This document shows positions 26,000 to 34,311 of a DNA stretch of 64,000 nt, piece by piece. Below the pieces are notes generated by a model. It ran no database searches. It saw only the letters and a program-made list of their open reading frames with translations, and had not been told where the DNA came from. Each line of letters opens with the position of its first letter. The stretch's first letter is position 1. Both the position numbers and the translations under genes were made by a program. Origin of the DNA: Streptomyces sp. GQFP (GTDB lineage Bacteria > Actinomycetota > Actinomycetes > Streptomycetales > Streptomycetaceae); NCBI RefSeq assembly GCF_021545335.1, contig NZ_CP089312.1, positions 3,968,001 through 4,032,000 of the forward strand. Direction: 5' to 3'.

Positions 26000-27346
26000 T
26001 CAGGCGGCCAGGGCACATTGAGGGCACATGGGTTTCGGCGGGGGCATTGATGTGCCCTGGGCTACGGGCGGGTCGCCGTCGTCTTCCGCCTCAGCTTCCG
26101 TTTCCGTGAAGGCGTCGTCGATCGCCTTGCGGGTGCGGGTCTCGCTGGACGGCAGCAGGTGCGTGTACGTGCGCAGCGTGAAGCCGGGGTCCGAGTGGCC
26201 CAGAAACTCGGAGAGCGCCTTGATGCTCTCCCCCGCGTCCAGGAGCACGGAGGCGTAGGCGTGCCGGAGGGCGTGCATGCCGTCTTCCGGGGCCGCCTGG
26301 AGATACCTCGCACCGCGCTCGCGGGGAGGGATCACGCCGGCGGCAGCCAGGGCGAGCTTCCAGGCGCCCATGTTGAAGACACTGCGGTTGTAGGCCCGCC
26401 TCTTCTCGTCGACGAAGAGGAGGCGGAAGGTCGTCGGTTCGCCGTCCGGCTTGGCCCAGGGCAGGGTGACGGCGACGGGCGGGAACTCCTTCATGTGGGC
26501 CTTGAGGGCGGCGGCAAGTTGAGCCGGCAAGGGCACTGACCGAATTTTGTTGCCCTTGGGCAGGGCGAAAACAGGCTTGGTACCGACCAGCCTCACCTGG
26601 CGGTTGACGTGGATCCAGCCGCCCTTGAAGTCGATGTCCTCGACGGCGAAGCCGAACACCTCGCCCTGGCGCAGGCCGCAGCCGAAGGCGAGCTTGCCGC
26701 CTGCCTGGAAGCGCTTCGGCAGACCGGCGGTGACGGCGCGTACGCGCTCCAACGACCAAGGGATGACCTTCTTCTTGGTCGCCGTCGGCAGCTTGACCGA
26801 CTTCGCCTTGCAGGGGTTCTTCGGCAGCAACCCGTCCTCCACGGCCGCGCCGAGGATGCCGGAGAGGATGTCGAAGATGCCCTCGATCGTCGACACTTCA
26901 AGGCCGCTGTCCTGGAGCGTACGGACCCAACCCTGGATGATCGAGGGCTGATTGAGGGACCGCAGCTCGCGCCGACCGAGGTGCTCCACGATGTGGTTGC
27001 GGACGGTCGCCTCGTAGCGGAGGGCGGTCGTCGGGCCGACGGAGTTCGCGTCGAGCCACTTCTGCGCGTAGGCCCCGAGCGTCTGCTTCGTCTCGGCGGG
27101 GACGACGTAGGAGCCGCGTCGAATCTCGACGTCGACCTCGGCGGCACGGTTGTCCGCCTCGGCCTTCGTGTGGAAGTTCTCCTTGCGCTGACGGCCGTCC
27201 AGGTCGCGGTAACGGACCTGCCAGCGCTTGCCGATCCCGTGATCGGCGGTGGGGACCATCCGCTTCGTACGGCTCTTGTGCTCGCCGCACTCGACTTCGG
27301 TGGGCTTGGGGTGCGACTTGTGCCAGCGGTCGTACACGTCAGCCAA
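26000..27346 (-). CDS. int: Site-specific tyrosine integrase
   Basis: 448 residues from a TTG at 27346 with AGGGGG six bases upstream; an upstream in-frame GTG at 27379 has no ribosome site. It has an N-terminal AP2-like arm-binding part (RWQVRYRDLDGRQRKENF), a SAM-like core-binding domain (TLGAYAQKWLDA onwards), and a catalytic domain with FGCGLRQGEVFG (Arg I), LPKGNKIRSVPLP (Lys), HALRHAYASVLLDAG (H-x-x-R) and GHSDPGFTLRTYTHL (His and nucleophile Tyr). It should integrate and excise the element at the 54-bp att sites. The C-terminal codons overlap the arm-type repeats. It is coupled to the repressor gene by an 8-base overlap. Confidence 0.93.
   Translation of the reverse strand: MADVYDRWHKSHPKPTEVECGEHKSRTKRMVPTADHGIGKRWQVRYRDLDGRQRKENFHTKAEADNRAAEVDVEIRRGSYVVPAETKQTLGAYAQKWLDANSVGPTTALRYEATVRNHIVEHLGRRELRSLNQPSIIQGWVRTLQDSGLEVSTIEGIFDILSGILGAAVEDGLLPKNPCKAKSVKLPTATKKKVIPWSLERVRAVTAGLPKRFQAGGKLAFGCGLRQGEVFGFAVEDIDFKGGWIHVNRQVRLVGTKPVFALPKGNKIRSVPLPAQLAAALKAHMKEFPPVAVTLPWAKPDGEPTTFRLLFVDEKRRAYNRSVFNMGAWKLALAAAGVIPPRERGARYLQAAPEDGMHALRHAYASVLLDAGESIKALSEFLGHSDPGFTLRTYTHLLPSSETRTRKAIDDAFTETEAEAEDDGDPPVAQGTSMPPPKPMCPQCALAA
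26010..26058. repeat. Left-end arm-type repeats (AGGGCACAT)
   Basis: AGGGCACAT occurs at 26010-26018 and 26021-26029 (11-base period), with an inverted copy at 26050-26058. The same nonamer pair with the same 11-base period lies at 46888-46907 near the right end. Each pair is about 100 bases inside the nearest att core, as expected for integrase arm sites. Confidence 0.6.
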
Positions 27347-27653
27347 GAAGGGCCCCCTGGATGTCGTCGGGGGACCCACCGAAGCGGGACACGGGACCGT
27401 GAGCGGCCCACACCGGCAGCAAGGCCACCGGCGCGATACCGAGAGCCGCGGCGATCGTGACGAGGTCGTCGATGTCGCAGCGGCGGCGGGCGCGTTCGGT
27501 ACGGCTGAGGGCGGTGTTGGTCATCGGGCGGCCCATTGCGGTGCAGCGGGCGGCGAGCTGGTGCTGGGTCAGGCCGCGCGTGAGGCGTATGCACTCGATA
27601 GCGCGGGCGGAGTGGAGGCCGGCGGGGCCTATTTCGACAGGTCGGGATACCAT
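27339..27653 (-). CDS. XRE/Cro-CI-type repressor of the element
   Basis: 104 residues. The helix-turn-helix runs from AIECIRLTRGLTQHQLAARC to MTNTALSRTERARR, followed by DIDDLVTIAAALGIAPVALLP, the standard XRE layout. The stop overlaps the integrase TTG start. It is divergent from the excisionase gene across a 465-base control region containing dyad operator-like sites, one of which overlaps its own predicted promoter. It is likely the lysogeny-type repressor that keeps the element quiescent; this is inferred from position and sequence. Confidence 0.8.
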   Translation of the reverse strand: MVSRPVEIGPAGLHSARAIECIRLTRGLTQHQLAARCTAMGRPMTNTALSRTERARRRCDIDDLVTIAAALGIAPVALLPVWAAHGPVSRFGGSPDDIQGALLG

Positions 27654-28118
27654 GACAGATAGCTGTAACTTACAGCCGGGCGTTATGGCAAGAGTTGGTT
27701 CTTAAACTCTCCAAAAGTCACTCCGGGGCAAAGTGGTGTTCGTCTCATTGAATTCCGGTACATCGCGAGCCTTTTCACTTGGAAGGCCGTGCTACCTTCC
27801 CTCCGCATCCCAGATTTGGGCGATTTGAACTATTTTCGGACGCGATGCCTGGTGGGCTGGCCGTGTCACCTACGACTGCCATTCATAACCTCTGAGCTGC
27901 GGAGGTGCCGGATTCCGACCCTTCCGGCGGTCGGTTCGCCGCAGAAAATTTTTGCATCCGCCGGAGCGATTTCGGCAACCGGGGATCCGCACTTACTGTT
28001 TTGGAATCGCCGGTAACACAGAGAAGTGCTGGAGAGTTTAAGAACCAACTCTGGACTTTTCCGCCTGGGGTGTGGCTGTGTTGTCCAGGCCCGATGTCCA
28101 AGACCGAAAAGGAGCCCT
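27654..28118. promoter_or_regulatory. Control region of the element with paired operators
   Basis: 465 bases, less GC-rich than its flanks and without a gene. It contains a perfect palindrome, GCTGTAA-C-TTACAGC (27662-27676), next to the repressor start. Two copies of AGAGTT-8-AACTCT lie in a 23-bp perfect inverted repeat, at 27691-27713 and 28030-28052. On the minus strand TTGCCA (27691-27686) with TTACAG (27668-27663) forms a plausible repressor promoter overlapped by both elements. Confidence 0.65.
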
Positions 28119-28361
28119 GTGCCGAATACCTCCTCCCGCAATACCAACGCCCCTGCCATCGCCGAGGCTGCCAGGCGCGGCCCGCTCGCCAGCCCGGCCG
28201 AGGTCGCCGTCTACCTCGGCGTGCCCGTGAAGACCCTCTACCAGTGGAAGTACCGGGGCATCGGCCCCAACGTCCACAAGGTCGGCCGTCACCTGCGCTA
28301 CCGCTGGTCCGAGGTGGACGCCTGGGTGAACTCCCAGTCCGCGTACCGCCTCGCCGTCTGA
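28119..28361 (+). CDS. xis: Excisionase (helix-turn-helix, MerR/AlpA-like)
   Basis: 80 residues from the GTG at 28119, with AAGGAG five bases upstream. The single domain SPAEVAVYLGVPVKTLYQWKY followed by PNVHKVGRHLRYRWSEVDAWV is the winged-helix HTH_17 fold used by excisionases of actinobacterial integrative elements and plasmids. It should bend DNA at the att sites and switch the integrase to excision. Expression is probably controlled by the AGAGTT dyad 67 bases upstream. Confidence 0.85.
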   Translation: MPNTSSRNTNAPAIAEAARRGPLASPAEVAVYLGVPVKTLYQWKYRGIGPNVHKVGRHLRYRWSEVDAWVNSQSAYRLAV

Positions 28362-28496
28362 AGCCACCTTTCCGGGACAACGAAACGGCCCTCGGCGAGC
28401 CACCGCCGAGAGCCGCAGAGTCCCTGCCCCATCACCCATGAATGATCGATCCGGTGGGCCGGGCTTGCCCGTCCGGCCCACCAGGGAGGAACGCCT

Positions 28497-29774
28497 GTGG
28501 ACGAACCTACGTCCTCCACCGCCCCCACCTCATCCTCGACGCCCGGCTTGCCGCCCGTCGTCGCCATCGCCGGCCAGCTGGCCGTCCCCGCTGCACCTCC
28601 CGCAGACGGGGACCGGGACGACGCGTCCTCAGCAGGGCCGCTGCCCGAGGGCGCGCAGATCCTGGCTGACCTGCGGGCGCAAATCAAGCGGTATGTGGTG
28701 ATGCCGAGCGAGGAAGCCCTCACTGCGGTCACGTTGTGGATCGCGGCGACGCACCTGCAGCGCGCGTGGCAGCACGCACCGCGTCTGGCGATCGTGGCTC
28801 CGGAGAAGCGGTGCGGCAAGTCACGGTTGCTGGACGTGCTGACCGAGACCGTGTGCAACCCGTTGATCACGGTCAACGCCAGCCCGGCGGCGATCTTCCG
28901 CTCGATCGACGACGAGAACCCGCCGAGCCTCCTAGTGGACGAGGCCGACACTCTCTTCGGCACCGTCAAGGCGGCGGAGAAGAACGAGGAGGTGCGCGGC
29001 CTGATCAACGCCGGTCACCAGCGCAACCGGCCCACGCTCCGGGTGACCGGGCCCGAGCACAAGCCCACCGCGTTCCCCACGTTCGCCATGGCGGCGCTTG
29101 CCGGGATCGGTGATCTGCCCGACACGGTGATGGACCGGTCGGTGGTCATCCGGATGCGGCGCCGGGCGGGAGGCGAGAAGGTGGCGTACTTCCGCACCCA
29201 CCGCGACACCCCCGCCCTGCACGCGATCCGCGACCGGCTCTCTGCCTGGCTCCAGCCGCTGTACCAGTGGGCGCTGGAGATGGAGCCGCTCATGCCAGTC
29301 GAGGACCGCGCGGCCGACACCTGGGAACCCCTGGTAGTCATCGCCGATCTCGCCGGAGGCGAATGGCCCGCGCTCGCCCGCACCGCCTGCCGCGTCATGA
29401 CCGACTACGAGGCGGGGCAGGACGAGGAGGGCGGTCTGCGCACCCGCCTTCTGGTTGGTATCCGCCGGGCCTTCGCCGCCGAGAACGACCCCGCGGTGCT
29501 GGGCACCAGGCGCCTGCTGGAGCACCTCAACGCGGACAAGGAAGCACCGTGGGCGGAGTACGGCGCCCACGGCCTGACGCCGCGCGGCCTGCAACTGCTG
29601 CTGCAGCCCTACGGCATCGGCTCGGCCAACCGCCGCTTCCCCGACGGCACCCAGGCCAAGGGCTTCGCCCGCAACCAATTCCTCGACACCTGGGCCCGCT
29701 ACTGCCCCGAACCGGGGCCGCTGGCCGAGCCCACCCGGCCAGAGGCCGAGCCACTTCCTGACAGCGCGGCCTGA
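28497..29774 (+). CDS. DUF3631 domain P-loop ATPase of the mobile element
   Basis: 425 residues from a GTG with GGGAGGAA upstream. A disordered 50-residue N terminus precedes a helicase/ATPase-like core: ALTAVTLWIAATH, Walker A IVAPEKRCGKSRLL near residue 105, Walker B PPSLLVDEADTLFG, sensor segment TFAMAALAGIGDLPDTVMDRSVVIRMRRR. The DUF3631 region follows (WEPLVVIADLAGGEWPALAR to the end). Homologues lie beside excisionases in many actinobacterial elements and are thought to act in element replication or maintenance; the exact activity is unknown. Confidence 0.82.
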   Translation: MDEPTSSTAPTSSSTPGLPPVVAIAGQLAVPAAPPADGDRDDASSAGPLPEGAQILADLRAQIKRYVVMPSEEALTAVTLWIAATHLQRAWQHAPRLAIVAPEKRCGKSRLLDVLTETVCNPLITVNASPAAIFRSIDDENPPSLLVDEADTLFGTVKAAEKNEEVRGLINAGHQRNRPTLRVTGPEHKPTAFPTFAMAALAGIGDLPDTVMDRSVVIRMRRRAGGEKVAYFRTHRDTPALHAIRDRLSAWLQPLYQWALEMEPLMPVEDRAADTWEPLVVIADLAGGEWPALARTACRVMTDYEAGQDEEGGLRTRLLVGIRRAFAAENDPAVLGTRRLLEHLNADKEAPWAEYGAHGLTPRGLQLLLQPYGIGSANRRFPDGTQAKGFARNQFLDTWARYCPEPGPLAEPTRPEAEPLPDSAA

Positions 29775-29978
29775 CCCGACTTGTCTCGTCGCACTCGTCC
29801 CCGCCCAGGTCAGCGCGGGGACGAGTGACAAGCCCGCAACGAGTCGTCTCGACATCACCACGCCACTCGTACCTGCTCTGACCAGGCATGCGACGAGTGG
29901 TACGAGACACCACACCTCACGGCGGCCTCCCTGCCCGCGCCGACAGCCACCGCCCAACCTCACCTGGAGTACCTCCGT
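29775..29978. repeat. ACGAGT-rich repeat region with two dyads
   Basis: 204 bases between two element genes. CACTCGTCCCCGC (29792-29804) pairs perfectly over 13 bp with 29815-29827. CTCGTACC (29866-29873) pairs with GGTACGAG (29899-29906). The hexamer ACGAGT or its complement occurs five times, at 29793, 29821, 29839, 29865 and 29893. It could be a terminator plus iterons, a replication origin or a protein-binding array. Confidence 0.55.
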
Positions 29979-30794
29979 TTGGTCTTCCCCACCGTCACCG
30001 CGCACTCCGCGATCCGCGCCGGCATCGCCCTGCTCGCCGCGTTCGCCTTCGCTCTCTCCTACGACGCCCTGCGGCAGATGGCCGTCGCCATCCACATCCG
30101 CGGGCTGCTCACCTACGCCTTCCCACTCGTGATCGACGGGTTCATCGCCATCGGCGTCGCCGCCCTGCTCATGCTGGGCAACGCACCACGGCTCTCACGC
30201 GCGTACGTGTGGGCGCTCGTTGGCCTGGCTACGGCTACTAGCATCTGGGCCAACGCCCTGCACGCCGTCCGCCTCAACCAGCAGACCCGCGCAGGCGACG
30301 GCCTCCGACTCGACGACGTCACCGTGGGCGTCCTGTCCGCGATCCCCCCGCTCGCCTTGGCCGGCGCCGTCCACTTGTACATCGTCATCCGACGCCAGCC
30401 CGCTTCCCACCCCCAGGAGGCCAACACCGGCAACAGCCAGGAAGCCCCCGTCCACCGCCACATCGGCAGGGACAGCGTCCAGCCCCCGACTCCTACCGAA
30501 GACCACCCCGGCGTGTTCGCTGCCCCCTCGCCGGATTCCGGCGATGAGGTTCCGGCGCAGACCGCTCCGACACCCCGGCGTACCGGTCGGCCGCCAAATG
30601 CGTCGCTCGAAGAGTTGCTGGCCATGGCCCGCCCTGTGGTCGAGCGCATGGGCGAGGTCGACCGTGACGCAATCGCGGAGGAGATCCGGGACGTGCACGG
30701 ACGCAAGGTCTCCAACGGGCGCCTGACGAAGGTGACCGCGCTCCTCGCGGAGGAGCACGAAGCGGCGTCATCCTCGCTCCTGCCTTCCGCCTGA
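29979..30794 (+). CDS. DUF2637 domain membrane protein
   Basis: 271 residues from a TTG (TGGAG nine bases upstream). Four membrane helices fill the first 140 residues (AGIALLAAFAFALSYDAL, LTYAFPLVIDGFIAIGVAALL, YVWALVGLATATSIWANAL, LSAIPPLALAGAVHLYIVI), the DUF2637 domain. A proline-rich linker follows, then a C-terminal helical domain (LEELLAMARPVVERMG, VSNGRLTKVTALLAEE) resembling a DNA-binding or replication-associated tail. DUF2637 proteins accompany SpdB-like spread functions on Streptomyces plasmids; a role in intramycelial spread is an inference. Confidence 0.8.
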   Translation: MVFPTVTAHSAIRAGIALLAAFAFALSYDALRQMAVAIHIRGLLTYAFPLVIDGFIAIGVAALLMLGNAPRLSRAYVWALVGLATATSIWANALHAVRLNQQTRAGDGLRLDDVTVGVLSAIPPLALAGAVHLYIVIRRQPASHPQEANTGNSQEAPVHRHIGRDSVQPPTPTEDHPGVFAAPSPDSGDEVPAQTAPTPRRTGRPPNASLEELLAMARPVVERMGEVDRDAIAEEIRDVHGRKVSNGRLTKVTALLAEEHEAASSSLLPSA

Positions 30795-30807
30795 CGTCCC
30801 CGCAGTC

Positions 30808-30851
30808 GGGCTACCGGAAGTCCGGACCTACTTCCGGACTTCCGGTAGCCC
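30808..30851. repeat. 19-bp perfect inverted repeat upstream of mobC (oriT or terminator candidate)
   Basis: The arms 30808-30826 and 30833-30851 are perfectly complementary over 19 bases (GGGCTACCGGAAGTCCGGA) with a 6-base loop. There is no T tract on either side. Its place just after the DUF2637 stop suits a terminator, while its place 117 bases before the MobC/relaxase pair suits part of an origin of transfer. Confidence 0.6.
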
Positions 30852-30968
30852 GCCGCACCCTGCTCCTTCAAGTACGGCAGCCAGAACACCACGGTCAGCC
30901 GCCTCCAAGGCCCAGACGCGCCGAAACGCTCCCCATCCCGATACCCACGCATCACGGAGAGCCGCCCC

Positions 30969-31613
30969 ATGCGCGACCCACACCACGAACTGCCCACCAC
31001 CCAACAGGAGATGACCATCACTCCTAACAGCGCAGCAAGGTATCCCGCTGGACCGTCCAAGGGTCGGCCCAACGGGGAAGCCTCCGCCCCGGGGGTGGCG
31101 GAGGTGCTCGGGCACCAGGGGGTGCCCGAGAGGGAACAGCCCGTCGACACCGCTGCCGTTCCGCTGTCGCGAGCCGCTGACGCCGCCGCGCTGCACCGTG
31201 TCGCCCGCCGCCGTAAGCGCGAAGCCGTGCAGCGCAAAGAGCGTGTTGACGTGCGCTACAGCGTCGACGAGAAGACCGCGATCCTGCGCAAGGCCCGGTC
31301 GCTGAACATCGCCGGCGCCCACTACGTCGGCGCCGTCGTCATGGCCCACATCCACGGCGACCTCGCCCTGCCAGGCCAGCGCACCCCGCTCGACGACTAC
31401 ATCGACGAACTCACCGCCCTGCGCAGCGAGGTCGCCAAGATCGGCCACAACATCAACCAGATCGCCAAGAAGCTCAACTCCGGTGACCGTTCACACTCTG
31501 GGGACACCGCCGTCCTGAACCAGGCCGGGCGTACCTTGGGCGCGGTCGGTACGACCGTGAGGGACATCGCGGCAGCCGCGAACCACGCCGTCAGCAAGAA
31601 AGCAGCCCGATGA
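30969..31613 (+). CDS. mobC: MobC-like relaxosome accessory protein
   Basis: 214 residues. After a disordered 70-residue N terminus comes a basic ribbon-helix-helix-like region (RKERVDVRYSVDEKTAILRKARSL), then the MobC signature LTALRSEVAKIGHNINQIAKKLN near residue 160. MobC proteins bind oriT and help the relaxase nick DNA. The stop overlaps the relaxase ATG by four bases (ATGA). The N-terminal 35 residues could be excess; internal starts exist. Confidence 0.88.
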   Translation: MRDPHHELPTTQQEMTITPNSAARYPAGPSKGRPNGEASAPGVAEVLGHQGVPEREQPVDTAAVPLSRAADAAALHRVARRRKREAVQRKERVDVRYSVDEKTAILRKARSLNIAGAHYVGAVVMAHIHGDLALPGQRTPLDDYIDELTALRSEVAKIGHNINQIAKKLNSGDRSHSGDTAVLNQAGRTLGAVGTTVRDIAAAANHAVSKKAAR

Positions 31614-33301
31614 TCGCGAAGATCAGCAGTGGCCAAGACACCGCGGGCCTGGTCCGGTACCTCTTCGACACGAAGAAGGCCAAGGACCACACCGACCCCC
31701 ACCTCGTCGCCTCCTGGGACGGCTTCGCCCCCGACCCCGGCCGCACCGACGACTTCGACGCCACCAAGAAGCTCCTCGTGGCTGACCTCAACCTGCACGT
31801 CAAGCAGGCCCGGCGGCTCGGCCGTGCCCCCGAGAAGCACACGTGGCACTGCTCCATCCGCGCCGCCACAACCGACCGCCACCTCAGCGACGAGGAGTGG
31901 GCCGACATCGCGCGCCGCATCGTGGCCACCACCGGCATCGCACCCGAAGGCGATCCGGACGGTTGCCGCTGGGTGGCCGTCCGCCATGCCCCCGACCACA
32001 TCCACATCGCCGCCACCAAGGTCCGCGCCGACCTGAGCACCGCACGCCACTGGAACGACTACCTCACCGCCGACCGCGAACTCGCCGCCATCGAGAAGGA
32101 CTACGGCCTCTTCCAAGTCGTACGCGGAGACCGCACCGCCGCCAAGCGCCCCACCCGCGCCGAGCAGGAGAAGGCCCGCCGCGCCGGCCACGACAAGCCC
32201 GCCCGCGAACGCCTGCGCGCCACCATCCGCGCCGCCGTGGCCGCCGCCACCAGCACCGAGGAATTCATCCATCTGCTCAACCACACCGACGGCGTGCTCG
32301 TCGAGGTCGTCCACTTCCCCTCCGGCGACGTACGCGGCTACAAGGTCGCCAGCCAGGACACCACCACTGCCGACAAGGAGCCCGTCTGGTTCTCCGGCTC
32401 CGAACTCGCCCCGGACCTGTCCTTCCCCAGGATCCAGGAACGCCTGGAGAACATCGAGCCGCAGCCGACCAACCAGCCCGGCAGACGCAGGCCCAACCCC
32501 TGGCACCAGGCCACGGCCACCGCCGAACGCATCCCCCACCACCTCGACCAGGCTGACGACGAAGCCTCCCAGGCCCACCTCACCGCCTTCGGCGAAGCCC
32601 TCGACGCCCTCCCCCTCCTCGCACCCCAGACCTTTCGGCCTCAACTCCGAGAGGCAGCCAGCGCGTTCGAGCGTGCCACCCGCTCCCGCATCCGGGCCGA
32701 ACACCACCACGCCCGTGCTCTTCGCGGCGCCGTGCGAGCCATGGTCCGCGAGCCCGCTCCCAGGGACGGAGCTGTCGTGGCGATGTTCCTCGACGCCGCG
32801 ATCCTCGTCGTCATCGCCGCCGACCGCTGGCACCAACTCCACCGCCACGACCAGCAAGTCACCGCCGCCCACCAAACCCTGCTATACCTCCAGGCCGCCT
32901 ACGACCACGCCGCCGCCGCGCCGCTGGCCGCCCTCGCCCAGCGCCAACCGCCCCAGCAGGCCGTGGAGCGGCAGATCCGCCGCCTACGCCAGGTCGTTCC
33001 CGACCACGCCGAGCAGGTCATCACAGACCCCGCTTTCACGGCCCTCACCACCGCCCTCGCCGAGGCAGAAGCAGCCGGACACGACCCGGAGCGGATCCTC
33101 CAGCAGGCAGCCGACCAGCGGGCCTTGGACGACGCAGGCTCTGCCGCACGCGTCCTGATCTGGCGCATCCAACGTCTCACGGCGCCGTCAGAACCCAGCA
33201 CACCAACTCTTGACTCTGCTTCGACCCGGCGCACCCCGCCCACATCGACACGGCAGCCTTTCGCGCAGCAGACCGCTACCAGTGGCCAACGCCGCCGGTG
33301 A
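31610..33301 (+). CDS. Relaxase/mobilization nuclease (MobA/VirD2-type)
   Basis: 563 residues. The N-terminal relaxase domain starts MIAKISSGQDTAGLVRYLF and carries the metal-binding histidines in APDHIHIAATKV (about H130 and H132) plus an earlier HTWHCSI. The likely catalytic tyrosine is among Y17 and nearby residues. A helical C-terminal half (from about residue 200) is alanine-rich and ends in a disordered tail. It would nick oriT and pilot the strand during mobilization by a helper conjugation system. It is translationally coupled to mobC. Confidence 0.9.
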   Translation: MIAKISSGQDTAGLVRYLFDTKKAKDHTDPHLVASWDGFAPDPGRTDDFDATKKLLVADLNLHVKQARRLGRAPEKHTWHCSIRAATTDRHLSDEEWADIARRIVATTGIAPEGDPDGCRWVAVRHAPDHIHIAATKVRADLSTARHWNDYLTADRELAAIEKDYGLFQVVRGDRTAAKRPTRAEQEKARRAGHDKPARERLRATIRAAVAAATSTEEFIHLLNHTDGVLVEVVHFPSGDVRGYKVASQDTTTADKEPVWFSGSELAPDLSFPRIQERLENIEPQPTNQPGRRRPNPWHQATATAERIPHHLDQADDEASQAHLTAFGEALDALPLLAPQTFRPQLREAASAFERATRSRIRAEHHHARALRGAVRAMVREPAPRDGAVVAMFLDAAILVVIAADRWHQLHRHDQQVTAAHQTLLYLQAAYDHAAAAPLAALAQRQPPQQAVERQIRRLRQVVPDHAEQVITDPAFTALTTALAEAEAAGHDPERILQQAADQRALDDAGSAARVLIWRIQRLTAPSEPSTPTLDSASTRRTPPTSTRQPFAQQTATSGQRRR

Positions 33302-33418
33302 CCTACGGTTGACGGCCCGAACGCAGCCTCCGAGCCAATGAACCATGCGCGATGGACTGGCGGTTGTCGCCCCTGCGGCGACCAGCAATCGAGCAGATCA
33401 CGCGCTACAGAGAAGCAC

Positions 33419-33448
33419 TTGTGCAAAAACTCCTACATCAACTAAAGT
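33419..33448 (+). promoter_or_regulatory. Promoter candidate for the ImmA/IrrE two-gene unit
   Basis: TTGTGC (33419-33424), an 18-base spacer and TAAAGT (33443-33448), in an AT-rich patch unlike its flanks. The 7-bp inverted repeat AGCACTT (33414-33420) and AAGTGCT (33462-33468) brackets it and could be the operator of the HTH-containing protease encoded by the unit. The rest of the 200-base gap after the relaxase shows nothing else. Confidence 0.5.
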
Positions 33449-33501
33449 CTGCCTGGCAGTTAAGTGCTCCAATGCGAAGCCCGACCAGAGGAGTCGTCCG
33501 C

Positions 33502-34311
33502 ATGAGTGTGCCTCTTTCATCCTGGGCGACCGAGGTGTTCGGCAAGCAGGCGTCCGCGGTCCGCGTGGGCCTCGGGCAGGCATTGCGGAACATGCAGGCC
33601 AACGCCCAGGCGGCTCAGGAACAGGCCGATTCGCGTACCAACCACACCTACGGCTCGGCCCGTTGGCAGGGCCAGTTCGAGCGAGTGTGGGAGGAACTGA
33701 AGGATCTGCCCGGCTCCACTCCCGTCAAGCCGTTCGGGTTCCCCTTCGAACTCATGATCGTCGGAAACGGCCTGCTCTATCCGTTCCTCTACTCGAAGAC
33801 CACGTCGGACGTTCGCACAGCCCGCATCCCGCGTGAGTCCCGGTTGGTGAAGGAGCTGTTCACATTCGCGCCCGACCCGGCCGAGGTGCAGGGCGCGTTC
33901 GACTTCGACGACCTCGACCAGAGCGGTCAGGTGATGGAGCCGCGAGGTGGTCTCGCGACCGTGCCGCCCGGCACGCGCCTGGTCCTGGTTCCCTTCGCCT
34001 GCAACGCCTCCGAGTTGCTGGAGGCTCACTGGGGCATGGCCGCGCTGGGTGCGGACCGACGCCTGGAGTGGGCGACGCTCCCCGAGGCACTTACGCTGCC
34101 TGACACCGTCACCTTCCACGGGCAGCATCTGAGGAGCATCACCAAGCAGTCGACGTCGTCCGAGCGGGAGCTGACGAGCTTCGACGGTGGAGCAGAGCCG
34201 ACCCTTACGCTGTCGTCGCGTGGGAACGTTGATCAGCAGCGCGACGTTCCGCCCCTGACCGAAGCAGAGCTACGCGAGGACCAGACCAGCGAAGACGATG
34301 CGAACGATTAA
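33502..34311 (+). CDS. Hypothetical protein, partner of an ImmA/IrrE protease
   Basis: 269 residues from the ATG at 33502, which has GAGGAG upstream; the frame is open further back to 33352. No family was recognised. The N-terminal third is helical (VRVGLGQALRNMQANAQAAQEQ); the middle has FPFELMIVGNGLLYPFLYS and a PPGTRLVLVPFACNASELLEAHWG strand-helix unit. The last 50 residues are acidic and disordered. It overlaps the ImmA/IrrE-HTH gene by 14 bases, so the two are co-expressed. A toxin or effector role is a hypothesis from this pairing only. Confidence 0.7.
   Translation: MSVPLSSWATEVFGKQASAVRVGLGQALRNMQANAQAAQEQADSRTNHTYGSARWQGQFERVWEELKDLPGSTPVKPFGFPFELMIVGNGLLYPFLYSKTTSDVRTARIPRESRLVKELFTFAPDPAEVQGAFDFDDLDQSGQVMEPRGGLATVPPGTRLVLVPFACNASELLEAHWGMAALGADRRLEWATLPEALTLPDTVTFHGQHLRSITKQSTSSERELTSFDGGAEPTLTLSSRGNVDQQRDVPPLTEAELREDQTSEDDAND

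Noticed and set aside
29792..29906. A CRISPR array reading of the repeated ACGAGT region
   Set aside because: The repeats are 6-13 bases and irregularly spaced, and no cas gene is present.
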